The notes under the pieces: model-generated
What the model was told of the DNA's origin: nothing
Database searches by the model: none
The model's input: the letters and a program-made list of their open reading frames with translations, nothing else
Program-made: the position numbers and the translations under genes
Part shown: one piece after another, positions 17,563 through 27,557 of the stretch
How positions within the stretch are numbered: position 1 is the stretch's first letter
How the letters are laid out: each line of letters begins with the position of its first letter
From: an uncultured Carboxylicivirga sp.
Lineage (GTDB): Bacteria > Bacteroidota > Bacteroidia > Bacteroidales > Marinilabiliaceae
NCBI RefSeq assembly: GCF_963674565.1
Contig: NZ_OY771430.1
Span: forward strand, 1,240,001-1,304,000
DNA: 64,000 nucleotides
Reading direction: 5' to 3'

Positions 17563-19059
17563 ATGAAATTAAAATATTTATTCCCAATATTCTTCACAGT
17601 ACTTGCTTTTATGGCAAGTTGTGATGATGAAGAAACGGTGACATTGCTCGATGAAATTCAGGTATCATCGTCATATGTTTCTATCCCTGTAGATGGTGGT
17701 TCTACATCGATTACTGTAACTGCAAACGATAGCTGGGCGCTAGTGAGCGATATTGAATGGTTGACTATTTCTTCAACTTCTGGTAGTGCAGGTGAATCAA
17801 CCCTTACATTTACGGCTGAAGCTGCAATAGATGGTAGAACCGGAGAGATTTCAATTGTATGTGGAGATGCAACTCAGAGAATAAACATTATCCAGGGATT
17901 GGCTACAATCTCATCTGCTACTTGTCAGGAGGTTATTGACGGACCTGATAGCAAAACCTATCAGGTGACAGGTGTTTGTACCGCAATAACCAATACAACT
18001 TATGGTAACTGGTATTTAGAGGATGAAACAGGATCTATTTACATTTATGGTACACTGGATTCAAAAGGTGGAACAAAGAACTTTTTAAGCTGGGGACTTG
18101 AGGTTGGTGATGAAATTACGGTACAAGGACCAAAAACTACTTACAATGGTACTGTAGAATTGGTAAACGTTAGTGTTATCACTATCAATAAATCTCTTGT
18201 AAAAGTTGATTCGGTAAAAAATGCAACGCTTCCTTTGGATGGGGGTGATTTTGTTGCCTACCTTACCTGTAAAGGCGAAGGTGTATCAGTAGAAATTCCT
18301 GAAGATGCCAAATCGTGGTTATCAATTTCATCTATCCAATCAGCCGGAACTAACACTGTAGTTACCTTCACAGCTGCAGCTAACGCCGGAGGTGATCGTG
18401 AAACTACTTTAACATTCAGCACTACAGATGGAACTAAATTCTATACAGCTCAAACAGCTATTACACAAGAAGGATCAATTCTTGATGTAAGTATTGCAGA
18501 ATTCCTTGCAGCTGAAGTTGGAAGCACTCAATATCGCTTGAAAGGTGTTATTTCGAGTATTTCTGATGCCACATCTGGCAAATTAAATCTGAAAGATTAC
18601 TCAGGAGAAACCTATGTCTATAAAGTACAGGATTTTGCTTCATATGGTCTTAAAGTAGGTGATATCATTACAATTGTTGGAATGCGTTCAGCCTATAATG
18701 GTTCTCCACAAGTAAGTGGTGCCGTTCTTGAAAGTTCTATTTCTGTAACATCAACTACTATTGCAGATGTTCTAACTAAAGATGATGACAATAGTGTTTA
18801 CTATATGGTTACTGGTGTAATTACTTCGATAACTAATGAAACATACGGTAATCTTTATTTGCAGGACGATACTGGTGAAATCTACTCGTATGGTTGTTAT
18901 CCGGGTTATGGAGCAACTGGCGATTATAGAAAATACCTTATTGCTGACAAAGGTCTTAAAGTGGGTGATACATTAACAATGATTGCTACTAAAGGATCTT
19001 ATCAGGGAACAAGTCAATTGGCATATGGATTTTATTTCAGTCATGTAAGTGCACAGTAA
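17563..19059 (+). CDS. BACON / OB-fold multi-domain lipoprotein
   Basis: The signal peptide ends in the lipobox FMASC (about 16-20). The mature protein alternates domains: a BACON-like domain (about 30-110, SIPVDGGSTSITVTANDSW and WLTIS), an OB-like domain (about 115-210), a second BACON-like domain (about 215-305, WLSIS) and two further OB-like domains (about 308-395 and 400-498). The OB units repeat a pattern such as YQVTGVCTAITNTTYGNWYL and YMVTGVITSITNETYGNLYL. It is a surface or periplasmic lipoprotein expressed with the Oar-like receptor and probably acts as its accessory binding protein. The ligand is unknown. Confidence 0.82.
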   Translation: MKLKYLFPIFFTVLAFMASCDDEETVTLLDEIQVSSSYVSIPVDGGSTSITVTANDSWALVSDIEWLTISSTSGSAGESTLTFTAEAAIDGRTGEISIVCGDATQRINIIQGLATISSATCQEVIDGPDSKTYQVTGVCTAITNTTYGNWYLEDETGSIYIYGTLDSKGGTKNFLSWGLEVGDEITVQGPKTTYNGTVELVNVSVITINKSLVKVDSVKNATLPLDGGDFVAYLTCKGEGVSVEIPEDAKSWLSISSIQSAGTNTVVTFTAAANAGGDRETTLTFSTTDGTKFYTAQTAITQEGSILDVSIAEFLAAEVGSTQYRLKGVISSISDATSGKLNLKDYSGETYVYKVQDFASYGLKVGDIITIVGMRSAYNGSPQVSGAVLESSISVTSTTIADVLTKDDDNSVYYMVTGVITSITNETYGNLYLQDDTGEIYSYGCYPGYGATGDYRKYLIADKGLKVGDTLTMIATKGSYQGTSQLAYGFYFSHVSAQ

Positions 19060-19080
19060 ATAGAATTTATAAATAATAAA

Positions 19081-19115
19081 AAAACCCGCAGTTGATTCAA
19101 CTGCGGGTTTTTTAT
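19081..19115. terminator. Bidirectional terminator between the lipoprotein gene and clpC
   Basis: AAACCCGCAGTTGA pairs with its complement TCAACTGCGGGTTT, giving a 14-bp stem with a 2-nt loop. A-rich DNA precedes it and a T run follows, so it can end both convergent transcripts. Confidence 0.93.
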
Positions 19116-19129
19116 TTTAGAATGATTAC

Positions 19130-21643
19130 TTATTCTTTTGTTTCTTCTTTCTTTAACTGAATAATCTCGGTTAAGATTTTTTCTTCTTTTTGATCGAAAT
19201 CAACTTTGATAATATCTCCTTCTGTTACAGAAGCCTGAATAATTACTTCAGCCATTTCATCTTCCAGATATTTTTGAATTGCACGTTTTAAAGGACGTGC
19301 TCCATATTGAACATCGTATCCTTTACTTGCAATAAAATCTTTTGCATTATCAGTTAATTCCAGCTTATAACCTAAAGATTCAACACGGTCATACAAACCT
19401 TTTAATTCAATATCGATAATTTGGTGAATATCATCTTTTTTCAAATTATTGAAAATTACAACATCATCGATACGGTTGATAAATTCAGGAGCAAAGGCTT
19501 TCTTAAGAGCTTTTTCAATCACACCTTTTGCATGATCCTGATCAGTTTGCTTTCCGCCAGGAGTAAAGCCTACACCACGTCCGAAATCTTTTAATTCGCG
19601 TGTTCCAATATTGGAAGTCATGATGATAATAGTGTTTTTGAAATCAACTCTACGTCCCAAACTGTCTGTTAATCTACCTTCATCCAGTACCTGTAACAGA
19701 AGATTGAATACATCAGGATGTGCTTTCTCTATCTCATCAAGTAATACTACCGCATAAGGACGACGACGAACTTTTTCAGTTAACTGACCACCTTCTTCAT
19801 AACCAACATATCCCGGAGGTGCTCCAACCAGTCGTGATACAGAGAATTTTTCCATGTATTCACTCATATCTATACGAATTAAAGCATCGGTTGTGTCAAA
19901 CAGATATTTTGCCAGCACTTTTGCCAGATGAGTTTTACCTACACCTGTTGGACCCAAGAATACGAATGAACCAATCGGACGGTTAGGATCTTTTAATCCG
20001 GCTCTGTTTCGTTGAATAGCCTTTACAATTTTTACAATTGCATCATCCTGACCAATTACAGTGCCATTCAATTCTTTACCCATTTTAAGAAGTCGGAATC
20101 CTTCAGCCTGAGCTACCCTTTGAACAGGAATTCCAGTCATCATGGCAACTACTTCAGCAACTTTTTCTGCATCAACAGTTTCACGATGTTGCATTAATTC
20201 TTCTTCCCACTTGTTTTTTGCTGTTTCCAGCTCATCCTGAAGGCTTTTTTCTTTGTCACGGAAACTGGCAGCTAGTTCAAAATTCTGAGCCTTAACTGCC
20301 TTAATTTTGTTATCCTTTATTTCTTCGATTTGTTCTTCAATCTTTAAAATAGTCTCTGGAACAACAATGTTTGAGATGTGAACACGTGAGCCGGCTTCAT
20401 CCAAAGCATCAATGGCTTTATCAGGTAAATGACGGTCTGAGATATAACGTTCAGTTAGTTTTACACATGCCTCAATTGCTTCAGCATCGTAATAAACGTT
20501 GTGATGATCTTCGTATTTTTCCTTAATGTTATTAAGGATTTCAATGGTTTCGTCAATACTAGTTGGTTCAACCATGACTTTCTGGAAACGACGTTCCAGA
20601 GCACCATCTTTCTCAATATGTTGACGATATTCGTCGAGTGTTGTAGCACCTATACATTGAATTTCACCTCTTGCCAAGGCAGGTTTCAACATGTTGGCAG
20701 CATCCAGCGAACCTGTTGCACCACCTGCACCTACAATGGTATGAATCTCATCAATAAATAAAATAATATTCGGGTTGCGACTCATCTCGTTTAATATCGC
20801 TTTCATTCTTTCTTCAAATTGTCCACGATATTTTGTTCCTGCCACAATAGATGCAAGATCGAGGGTGACAACGCGCTTGTCAAACAAAACGCGCGAAACC
20901 TTTTTTTCATTGATTCGCAATGCCAAACCTTCGGCAATTGCCGATTTACCAACTCCCGGCTCTCCAATAAGAATAGGATTGTTCTTTTTTCTTCGGCTTA
21001 GAATTTGAGCTAATCGCTCAATTTCTCTTTCACGACCTACAATAGGATCCAATCGCCCTTCTTCAGCAGCTTTGGTGATATCGATTCCAAAATTATCCAA
21101 TACAGGTGTATCAGAGCTGCTTTTAGAACCTGATTTAGATGATTCGCTGCCCGAGCCTGAGCTGGAAAAAGAGCTTTCCTGATCGTCATCTTCAGGATAG
21201 TCTGCTTTAGCTTGCGGTTTTTGATTTTCCAGCATTTGCTTAATTTTTTGATAATGAATATTTTCTTCAGCCATAATTTCCCAAATTACACTGCTCTTTT
21301 CTTTCAATAGAGCGATTAATAAATGTCCAGTGTTAATTTTATCGCTTTTCAGCGCTTTGGCCTCCAGATGAACAAGTTTTAAAACCCGCTCAGTGGATTT
21401 AAGTAAGGGTAGGTGATCTGATTGAATTGGTTCATCACCCTTCAAATGATCTTCAATACCTTTTCTGATACGCATGGTATCGGCATTTAGCTGATGTAAA
21501 AGTTCAATGGCTTTACCTTGACCTTCACGAAGAATACCTAGCATCAGATGTTCAGGCGAAATAAAATGATTGCCTAACCTTTCTGCTTCTTCTTTGCTGT
21601 ACGCTATTACGTCTTTTATACGCGGCGAAAAGTTTAAGTCCAT
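19130..21643 (-). CDS. clpC: ATP-dependent Clp protease ATP-binding subunit ClpC
   Basis: ClpC is an AAA+ unfoldase that feeds proteins to ClpP. The 837-residue chain has two N-terminal Clp repeats (about 1-145), a Ser-rich linker (about 155-180), AAA domain 1 with Walker A GEPGVGKSA (about 228), a UVR-type coiled middle segment (AQNFELAASFRDKEKSL), AAA domain 2 with Walker A GPTGVGKTH (about 567), and the D2 small domain. The UVR motif and middle length mark it as ClpC rather than ClpB or ClpA. It is divergent from gyrA, with 262 bp between the starts. Confidence 0.95.
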   Translation of the reverse strand: MDLNFSPRIKDVIAYSKEEAERLGNHFISPEHLMLGILREGQGKAIELLHQLNADTMRIRKGIEDHLKGDEPIQSDHLPLLKSTERVLKLVHLEAKALKSDKINTGHLLIALLKEKSSVIWEIMAEENIHYQKIKQMLENQKPQAKADYPEDDDQESSFSSSGSGSESSKSGSKSSSDTPVLDNFGIDITKAAEEGRLDPIVGREREIERLAQILSRRKKNNPILIGEPGVGKSAIAEGLALRINEKKVSRVLFDKRVVTLDLASIVAGTKYRGQFEERMKAILNEMSRNPNIILFIDEIHTIVGAGGATGSLDAANMLKPALARGEIQCIGATTLDEYRQHIEKDGALERRFQKVMVEPTSIDETIEILNNIKEKYEDHHNVYYDAEAIEACVKLTERYISDRHLPDKAIDALDEAGSRVHISNIVVPETILKIEEQIEEIKDNKIKAVKAQNFELAASFRDKEKSLQDELETAKNKWEEELMQHRETVDAEKVAEVVAMMTGIPVQRVAQAEGFRLLKMGKELNGTVIGQDDAIVKIVKAIQRNRAGLKDPNRPIGSFVFLGPTGVGKTHLAKVLAKYLFDTTDALIRIDMSEYMEKFSVSRLVGAPPGYVGYEEGGQLTEKVRRRPYAVVLLDEIEKAHPDVFNLLLQVLDEGRLTDSLGRRVDFKNTIIIMTSNIGTRELKDFGRGVGFTPGGKQTDQDHAKGVIEKALKKAFAPEFINRIDDVVIFNNLKKDDIHQIIDIELKGLYDRVESLGYKLELTDNAKDFIASKGYDVQYGARPLKRAIQKYLEDEMAEVIIQASVTEGDIIKVDFDQKEEKILTEIIQLKKEETKE

Positions 21644-21905
21644 ATATTGTCTAAAGATTATCTGTTCTTAAATAACAACCGATAAACAGTCTTGTTTACA
21701 TTCTGAGAATTGAATTTAAACAATTCTGATTTATCTTTCAAAAATAACATAAATCCTTTAATGCTCCTACAGTATTAACTTGTTAGTAAAATGTAGGTTT
21801 TTTCGTTTTTTGGTCTTGATAAAAAAACTTAAATTAGTCCGTTCAAAAAATGGCCCGTAAAAGCCATTTTTTATTATTCAAGCATATTTAAAAAGTTTAT
21901 TATAA

Positions 21906-24443
21906 ATGGCTGAAGGAGAGAAAATAATTAAAATAAACATTGAGGAGGAAATGAAATCGGCCTACATCGATTATTCGATGTCGGTAATTGTTTCCAGAGC
22001 CTTACCTGATGTTCGGGACGGTATGAAACCTGTTCATCGACGTGTTTTATTTGGTATGAGCGAACTCGGTGTAGCATCAAACAAACCTTATAAAAAGTCC
22101 GCCAGAATCGTAGGAGAGGTGTTAGGTAAGTTTCACCCTCATGGCGATTCATCAGTTTATTTTGCGATGGTTCGTATGGCTCAGGATTGGTCATTACGCT
22201 ATCCGTTAGTTGATGGACAAGGTAACTTTGGTTCAGTTGACGGTGATAGTCCTGCTGCAATGCGTTATACAGAGGCTCGATTAAACCGCCTGGCTGAAGA
22301 AATGTTGGTAGATATTGAAAAAAACACAGTTGATTTTCAATTAAACTTTGATGATACCATTAAAGAACCAACTGTTTTGCCTACCCGTATTCCTAACCTT
22401 TTAGTAAACGGAGCATCGGGTATTGCGGTAGGTATGGCAACTAATATGCCTCCTCATAATTTGAGAGACACGATTAATGCCACAATCGCATACATTGATA
22501 ATAATGAGATAGAACAGGATGATTTAATTGATATCATCAAAGCACCTGATTTTCCTACTGGTGGTACCATTTATGGTTATCAAGGAGTGAAAGATGCTTA
22601 TAATACCGGTAAAGGACGTATTGTTATACGTGCCAAGTCTGATATTGAGACAGAAAGTAACGGTCGTGAAAAAATTATTATCAACGAAATACCATATATG
22701 GTCAACAAGGCAGAGTTAATCATGAAGATTGCCGAGCTTGTTAACGATAAGAAAATTGAAGGTATTTCTAATGTTAATGATGAGTCAGACCGTCAGGGAA
22801 TGCGAATTGTTATTGACCTGAAAAAAGATGCCATTGCTAATGTTGTACTTAATCACTTATACAAGTATACAGCATTACAATCTTCTTTTGGAGTTAATAA
22901 TATTGCACTGGTTAACGGTCGTCCACAGCTATTGAATCTGAAAGGTTTGATCCAGGCATTTGTTGAGCATCGCCATGAAGTGGTAACTCGTCGTACACAA
23001 TATGAATTGGAACAGGCAGAGAAACGTGCTCATATCCTTGAAGGTTTGATTATTGCCAGCGATAACATCGATGAAGTAATCAAAATTATTCGTGCAGCAC
23101 AAACTCCGGATGAAGCCCGTGAAACCTTAATGGAACGATTTGAATTAACTGATATTCAGGCTCGTGCCATTGTGGATATGCGTTTACGTCAGTTAACCGG
23201 ACTGGAGCAGGATAAGTTACGTGCTGAATATGAAGAACTGATGAAGGAAATTGCTCATTTGAAAGAAATACTTGAAAACTTCCAAATGAGAATGGACATC
23301 ATCAAAGAAGAACTGGAAGAAGTTAACAATAAATATGGTGACGATCGTAGAACTGATATAGTTTACAGTTCAGAAGAGTTTAATCCTGAAGACTTCTATG
23401 CAGATGATGAAATGATTATTACTATTTCACATCTTGGATACATTAAACGTACTCCGTTAGCTGAATTTAAGACTCAGAACAGAGGAGGAGTGGGTTCTAA
23501 AGGATCAACAACACGTGATGAAGACTTTATTGAGCATATGTATCCTGCTTCGATGCACAATACCATGATGTTCTTCACCAAAAAAGGAAGATGTTTCTGG
23601 TTGAAAGTATACGAAATTCCTGAAGGTACTAAAACTTCCAAAGGAAGAGCGATTCAAAACTTATTGAATATCGATCCGGATGATAAAGTAAAAGCCTTCA
23701 TTAAAGTTAAAAAACTGAATGAGGAAGAGTATGTAAACTCTCACTATATCATCATGGGTACCAAAAAAGGTATCGTAAAAAAATCGTTGCTTAAAGATTA
23801 TTCTCGTCCACGTGTTAATGGTGTTAATGCAATTACCATTAAAGATAATGATGAATTATTGCAGGCCCGTTTAACATCCGGAACAACCGAAATATTAATG
23901 GCAACACGTTCGGGTAGAGCTATCCGTTTCAACGAAACACAGGTTAGATGTATCGGTCGAACAGGAGCTGGAGTGCGAGGAATCACGCTGGGTTCAGAGC
24001 ATGACGAAGTGGTTGGCATGATATGTGTAGCTGATATGGAAGCAGAGGATATCCTTGTAGTTTCTGAAAAAGGCTTCGGAAAACGTTCCAAAACTGAAGA
24101 ATACCGTGTGACAAACCGTGGTGGAAAAGGTGTAAAAGCCATGAAAATTACGGATAAAACAGGTGAACTTATTACTATCAAAAACGTAACAGACGAGAAT
24201 GATCTAATGATTATTAATCGTTCAGGTATTGCTATTCGTCTGTCGGTAAAAGATATGAGGGTAACCGGAAGAGCAACACAAGGTGTTCGATTAATTAATC
24301 TGTCGAAAAAGCAAGATGAAATAGCTTCAGTTGCTAAAGTAAATGCTGAAGAGATGGAAGATGCAAAATTAGAGGAAGATGAAATGTTGGAAGGAGAAAC
24401 TCCTGATGTGGAAACTTCTGAAAATGAAGAAACAAACGAATAA
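21906..24443 (+). CDS. gyrA: DNA gyrase subunit A
   Basis: GyrA cuts and rejoins DNA in the gyrase A2B2 complex. The 845-residue protein has the N-terminal YIDYSMSVIVSRALPDVRDG, the quinolone-binding region HPHGDSSVYFAMVRMAQ (Ser kept at the position of E. coli Ser83; Phe where E. coli has Asp87), and the catalytic Tyr in AAMRYTEARL. The C-terminal half has six beta-pinwheel blades, then an acidic Glu-rich tail. The GyrA-box region RGGKGV is present. The length is normal. A TPR gene follows after 50 bp. Confidence 0.97.
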   Translation: MAEGEKIIKINIEEEMKSAYIDYSMSVIVSRALPDVRDGMKPVHRRVLFGMSELGVASNKPYKKSARIVGEVLGKFHPHGDSSVYFAMVRMAQDWSLRYPLVDGQGNFGSVDGDSPAAMRYTEARLNRLAEEMLVDIEKNTVDFQLNFDDTIKEPTVLPTRIPNLLVNGASGIAVGMATNMPPHNLRDTINATIAYIDNNEIEQDDLIDIIKAPDFPTGGTIYGYQGVKDAYNTGKGRIVIRAKSDIETESNGREKIIINEIPYMVNKAELIMKIAELVNDKKIEGISNVNDESDRQGMRIVIDLKKDAIANVVLNHLYKYTALQSSFGVNNIALVNGRPQLLNLKGLIQAFVEHRHEVVTRRTQYELEQAEKRAHILEGLIIASDNIDEVIKIIRAAQTPDEARETLMERFELTDIQARAIVDMRLRQLTGLEQDKLRAEYEELMKEIAHLKEILENFQMRMDIIKEELEEVNNKYGDDRRTDIVYSSEEFNPEDFYADDEMIITISHLGYIKRTPLAEFKTQNRGGVGSKGSTTRDEDFIEHMYPASMHNTMMFFTKKGRCFWLKVYEIPEGTKTSKGRAIQNLLNIDPDDKVKAFIKVKKLNEEEYVNSHYIIMGTKKGIVKKSLLKDYSRPRVNGVNAITIKDNDELLQARLTSGTTEILMATRSGRAIRFNETQVRCIGRTGAGVRGITLGSEHDEVVGMICVADMEAEDILVVSEKGFGKRSKTEEYRVTNRGGKGVKAMKITDKTGELITIKNVTDENDLMIINRSGIAIRLSVKDMRVTGRATQGVRLINLSKKQDEIASVAKVNAEEMEDAKLEEDEMLEGETPDVETSENEETNE

Positions 24444-24493
24444 ATTAGTACTTTACAATTACTATTATAGACAATAAACTAAAACTTTTTGAA

Positions 24494-25651
24494 ATGAAAA
24501 GAGTCGCGCTATTGACATTGTTAGTATTAGGTATTACAACGGCATTTGCCCAAAAGGGTAAAGTTGCTGCCGCTTCACAATTCCTGACTACAAACGATTT
24601 AGACAAGGCTAAAGAAGCTATAGATGCTGCCTTAGAGAATGAAAAATCAATAAGCTGGCCTAAAACTTATATTGTAGCTGCGAAAGTATATACTGAGCAA
24701 TACAAGAAGAGTAAGGATATCGAGGATATGAAAAAGGCTGTTGGTTTTTACGAAAAAGCAATTGAATTGGATCAGAAAGGTGATGCAAAAGGTAAAGGCA
24801 TTGGCAAATTTGAAAAAGAAATTAAGCTGGCTTTAACCATGTTCAAACCTGATTTAACCAATGCTGGTATTGATGGATTTAATTCCAATAATTTTGATGC
24901 AGCTTTATTTGCATTCGAAAGTGTATTAAATGTTAATGACTTTCCTATGATGGATGAAGAAGGCGTTGATACAGCAATCGTATATAATTGCGCTTTAGCT
25001 GCTTATAATGCTGAAAACTGGGAAAAATCAGAGGAATATTTCAATAAATCAATTGACCTTAAGTATGGTGGTGGTGATGCTGTTTTATTATTGAACCAAG
25101 TTTACCAAACAACAGGGGATTCTCTTAAAATGGGAGAAAATCTTAAAAAAGGTTTTGAATCTTATCCTGAGGATAACAGAATTCTAACAACACTTATTCA
25201 GTATTATCTTGACAGCAAACAAAACGAAGATGCTTTGGAATACTTAAATAAAGCTATTGAAGGCGATCAAAACAATGCGACCTTCTATTATGCTCGTGGT
25301 GTTTTATATGAAAAGACTGATACAGAAAAAGCAATTGCTGATTACAGCAAAAGTTTAGAGATCGATCCAAATTATTTTAATGCATTGTATAACATTGGAG
25401 TAATTTATTACAACAAAGGTGTTGAACAACAAAATGTTGCTAATGATAAAACTACTACAAAAGAATACGAAGCTGCATTAAAGGTTGCCAACGAATACTG
25501 GAAAGAAGCTTTACCATACATGGAGAAAGCTATGGAAGTTAATCCTAACGAAGCTGCTGTTCTAGAAACTTTAAAAGGTTTATACTATCGTTTTGAGAAA
25601 ATGGATAAGTATAATGAAGTAAAAGCTAAATTAGAAGCTTTAGGAAAATAA
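24494..25651 (+). CDS. Exported tetratricopeptide repeat protein
   Basis: The signal peptide MKRVALLTLLVLGITTAFAQ directs export to the periplasm. The mature 365 residues hold TPR helices, the clearest being NNATFYYARGVLYEKTDTEKAIADYSKSLEIDPNYFNALYNIGVIYYNKG (about 257-306). It is probably a scaffold for protein contacts; no catalytic motif is seen. It sits 50 bp after gyrA and is followed by a strong terminator, so it may share the gyrA transcript, a link often seen in Bacteroidales. Confidence 0.85.
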   Translation: MKRVALLTLLVLGITTAFAQKGKVAAASQFLTTNDLDKAKEAIDAALENEKSISWPKTYIVAAKVYTEQYKKSKDIEDMKKAVGFYEKAIELDQKGDAKGKGIGKFEKEIKLALTMFKPDLTNAGIDGFNSNNFDAALFAFESVLNVNDFPMMDEEGVDTAIVYNCALAAYNAENWEKSEEYFNKSIDLKYGGGDAVLLLNQVYQTTGDSLKMGENLKKGFESYPEDNRILTTLIQYYLDSKQNEDALEYLNKAIEGDQNNATFYYARGVLYEKTDTEKAIADYSKSLEIDPNYFNALYNIGVIYYNKGVEQQNVANDKTTTKEYEAALKVANEYWKEALPYMEKAMEVNPNEAAVLETLKGLYYRFEKMDKYNEVKAKLEALGK

Positions 25652-25670
25652 TTCTAAAATTAGATATTTT

Positions 25671-25700
25671 AAAAGCCAGGTTAGTAACCTGGCTTTTTTT
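25671..25700 (+). terminator. Terminator of the TPR gene
   Basis: AGCCAGGTTA and TAACCTGGCT form a 10-bp stem with a single-base loop region, followed by seven T. Confidence 0.92.
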
Positions 25701-25841
25701 ATTTAAGATCCCTTTATGTCATATTTGAAAAACATATATAAAAATAACATAATATCAAATATAGGACAAGGATATTGTTCCTGAATATGCATAAACCATT
25801 GAAATGTTATATCAAATCAATGGTTATTAATTTCTAGTGAA

Positions 25842-25973
25842 TTAGAATGATCTGTGTGAAGATCCGTAATAAGATTGTGGACATTGATATGCCTGTGAAG
25901 ATTTACAAGATGATAATAATCCTGATATAAATAAAACCAGTAAAAATATCATTACTACTTTTTTAGAAATCAT
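25842..25973 (-). CDS. Small lipoprotein, 43 aa
   Basis: I found this frame by reading the minus strand. It is ATG at 25973 to a TAA at 25844-25842. The protein starts MISKKVVMIFLLVLFISG and ends in a lipobox LLSSC (about 19-23), followed by a 20-residue polar tail (KSSQAYQCPQSYYGSSHRSF). The two-part layout, a positive charge followed by a hydrophobic core and Cys, is that of a true lipoprotein signal. Short proteins with a Cys-rich Ser/Tyr/His tail of this kind occur in Bacteroidota, but I know of no function. It is too short for normal ORF cut-offs. It lies alone between two longer genes. Confidence 0.7.
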   Translation of the reverse strand: MISKKVVMIFLLVLFISGLLSSCKSSQAYQCPQSYYGSSHRSF

Positions 25974-26144
25974 TGAAAAGTTCTTTTAAAATTAATAATT
26001 GATTTTTCAGGCTGATTTGATTCAAAGTTTCGAAAATAATTCAAACAAAAATACAATCTAATTTATTTAACAATAATTAAAGCCAAATAAACAGACTAAA
26101 AAATTTAGATACTTAGGATGATTAAAAGAATGCAGTTAAAAGAA

Positions 26145-27473
26145 TTAATAAATTACTTGTGGTCGTTTTCGATTTGATGCCCAGGTGTGATCCATTTCAA
26201 ATAAATTGTATTCAGGCCAGTCTTTAATTTTTTTAATTCCGCTCTCCATAACACGTGTTATATCTGATGCTAATGCAGGACCTTTCCAATTACCAGTATT
26301 TGTTAAAAATACATATGAAATACCATCATCTCGACGAACCAATAATGCAGAAGTTCCAGCTAATGTTCCGGTTCTTACCCAACTATTGGTTGTAATTCGT
26401 CTCCAGCCCAACGGACTGTAACCTGGTTTAGATGGAGTTGTCATTATATGAATACTTTCCTTATTTAATATATTAGGAAATGTATTAAATCCGTCTACTG
26501 ACAGCATTAATTTCATTAAGTCAGTTGTTGAAGCAATCCAACCACCAGCTGCACCTAAAGTGTGCATATCATTGCCTCCGTAAGTTCGTAATACCTGTTC
26601 TCCAGTTCCGGAATAATCGTCAACAAAAAATGTAAGATCCGGTTCGTAATATATTACTTCTGATTCAGCTCTTTCATTTCGGTGACTACCACCAATCTGC
26701 ATATCATAAATACCCAAAGGATACAACACATTGGTTTGTATGTATTTCTCATAATCAAGACCAGAAACTTTTGCAATTACCTGACCTAAAATCATAAAAC
26801 CCAGATTGGAATAATAAGAAGACTGCCCAGGTGTGAAATGAAGTCTTTTATCCAAAACAAATTGGATAATATCAGATTCATTTATTGGTAATGGCTTATT
26901 CAGTTTTTTGGCAATCGTAGTTGGCATAAACATCTGATCGCCCCAACGGGTTGTCCAGCCACCACTATGCTCAAGAAGGTGTCGAACGGTAATATCTTTA
27001 ACGCGATTGTCTTTATAATTTAAATAAATGGTATCGTTTAAAATACCATTTACTCCAAATACTTTGTCATCAAGTGAAAGTTGACCTGCTTCATACAGCT
27101 TCATTACTCCAATAGCCGTAATCAGTTTGGAAACACTTGCTACTCTGAATAAATTGTATGGTTGAACTAAATCGTGGGATTCTTTATCGGCATAACCAAA
27201 ACCCTTCGCATATAATAATTGTCCATCTTTTGCAATGGCAACAGATGCACCAACAATGTTTTCGCGATGAATAAACCTGTTGATTTGTTTTTCCAGATAC
27301 TCAAAATCCTCATTATCAGAGTAAAAATTACTTAAATGAAAGGAAGTGGGTTTATTTTTAGGGGGTGTAAAATCGCTACCAAATGAATCAGACATTGGGT
27401 AAAACAAAGCAGTACTTCCCCATAAACTTGCGCCGACTACTACTGCTATGGTCGTTTTCAGTAATAATCTCAT
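26145..27473 (-). CDS. Serine hydrolase, beta-lactamase / D-aminopeptidase superfamily
   Basis: The 442-residue protein has an N-terminal hydrophobic signal or anchor (about 5-25) and a class C beta-lactamase-like domain. The nucleophile motif SxxK is in ASVSKLITAIG (about 113), the Tyr-Ser-Asn motif in SSYYSNLGF, and the third motif, usually KTG, is RTG (WVRTGTLAG). It should act on peptidoglycan peptides or other ester/amide substrates in the periplasm; a true beta-lactamase is unlikely given the family spread. It stands alone on the minus strand. Confidence 0.85.
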   Translation of the reverse strand: MRLLLKTTIAVVVGASLWGSTALFYPMSDSFGSDFTPPKNKPTSFHLSNFYSDNEDFEYLEKQINRFIHRENIVGASVAIAKDGQLLYAKGFGYADKESHDLVQPYNLFRVASVSKLITAIGVMKLYEAGQLSLDDKVFGVNGILNDTIYLNYKDNRVKDITVRHLLEHSGGWTTRWGDQMFMPTTIAKKLNKPLPINESDIIQFVLDKRLHFTPGQSSYYSNLGFMILGQVIAKVSGLDYEKYIQTNVLYPLGIYDMQIGGSHRNERAESEVIYYEPDLTFFVDDYSGTGEQVLRTYGGNDMHTLGAAGGWIASTTDLMKLMLSVDGFNTFPNILNKESIHIMTTPSKPGYSPLGWRRITTNSWVRTGTLAGTSALLVRRDDGISYVFLTNTGNWKGPALASDITRVMESGIKKIKDWPEYNLFEMDHTWASNRKRPQVIY

Positions 27474-27557
27474 TAATTTTCAAATCTACACATTGCAACA
27501 AAAATAATAGTTTCTTGTAATTTCGAAAAATAATGCGGCAAATTTAACTTAATTATT

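Noticed and set aside
21906..24443. GyrA with Phe at the Asp87 position as a quinolone-resistance mutation
   Set aside because: I believe the HGDSSVYFAMVRMAQ form is normal in this phylum, so the Phe probably reflects lineage rather than selection.
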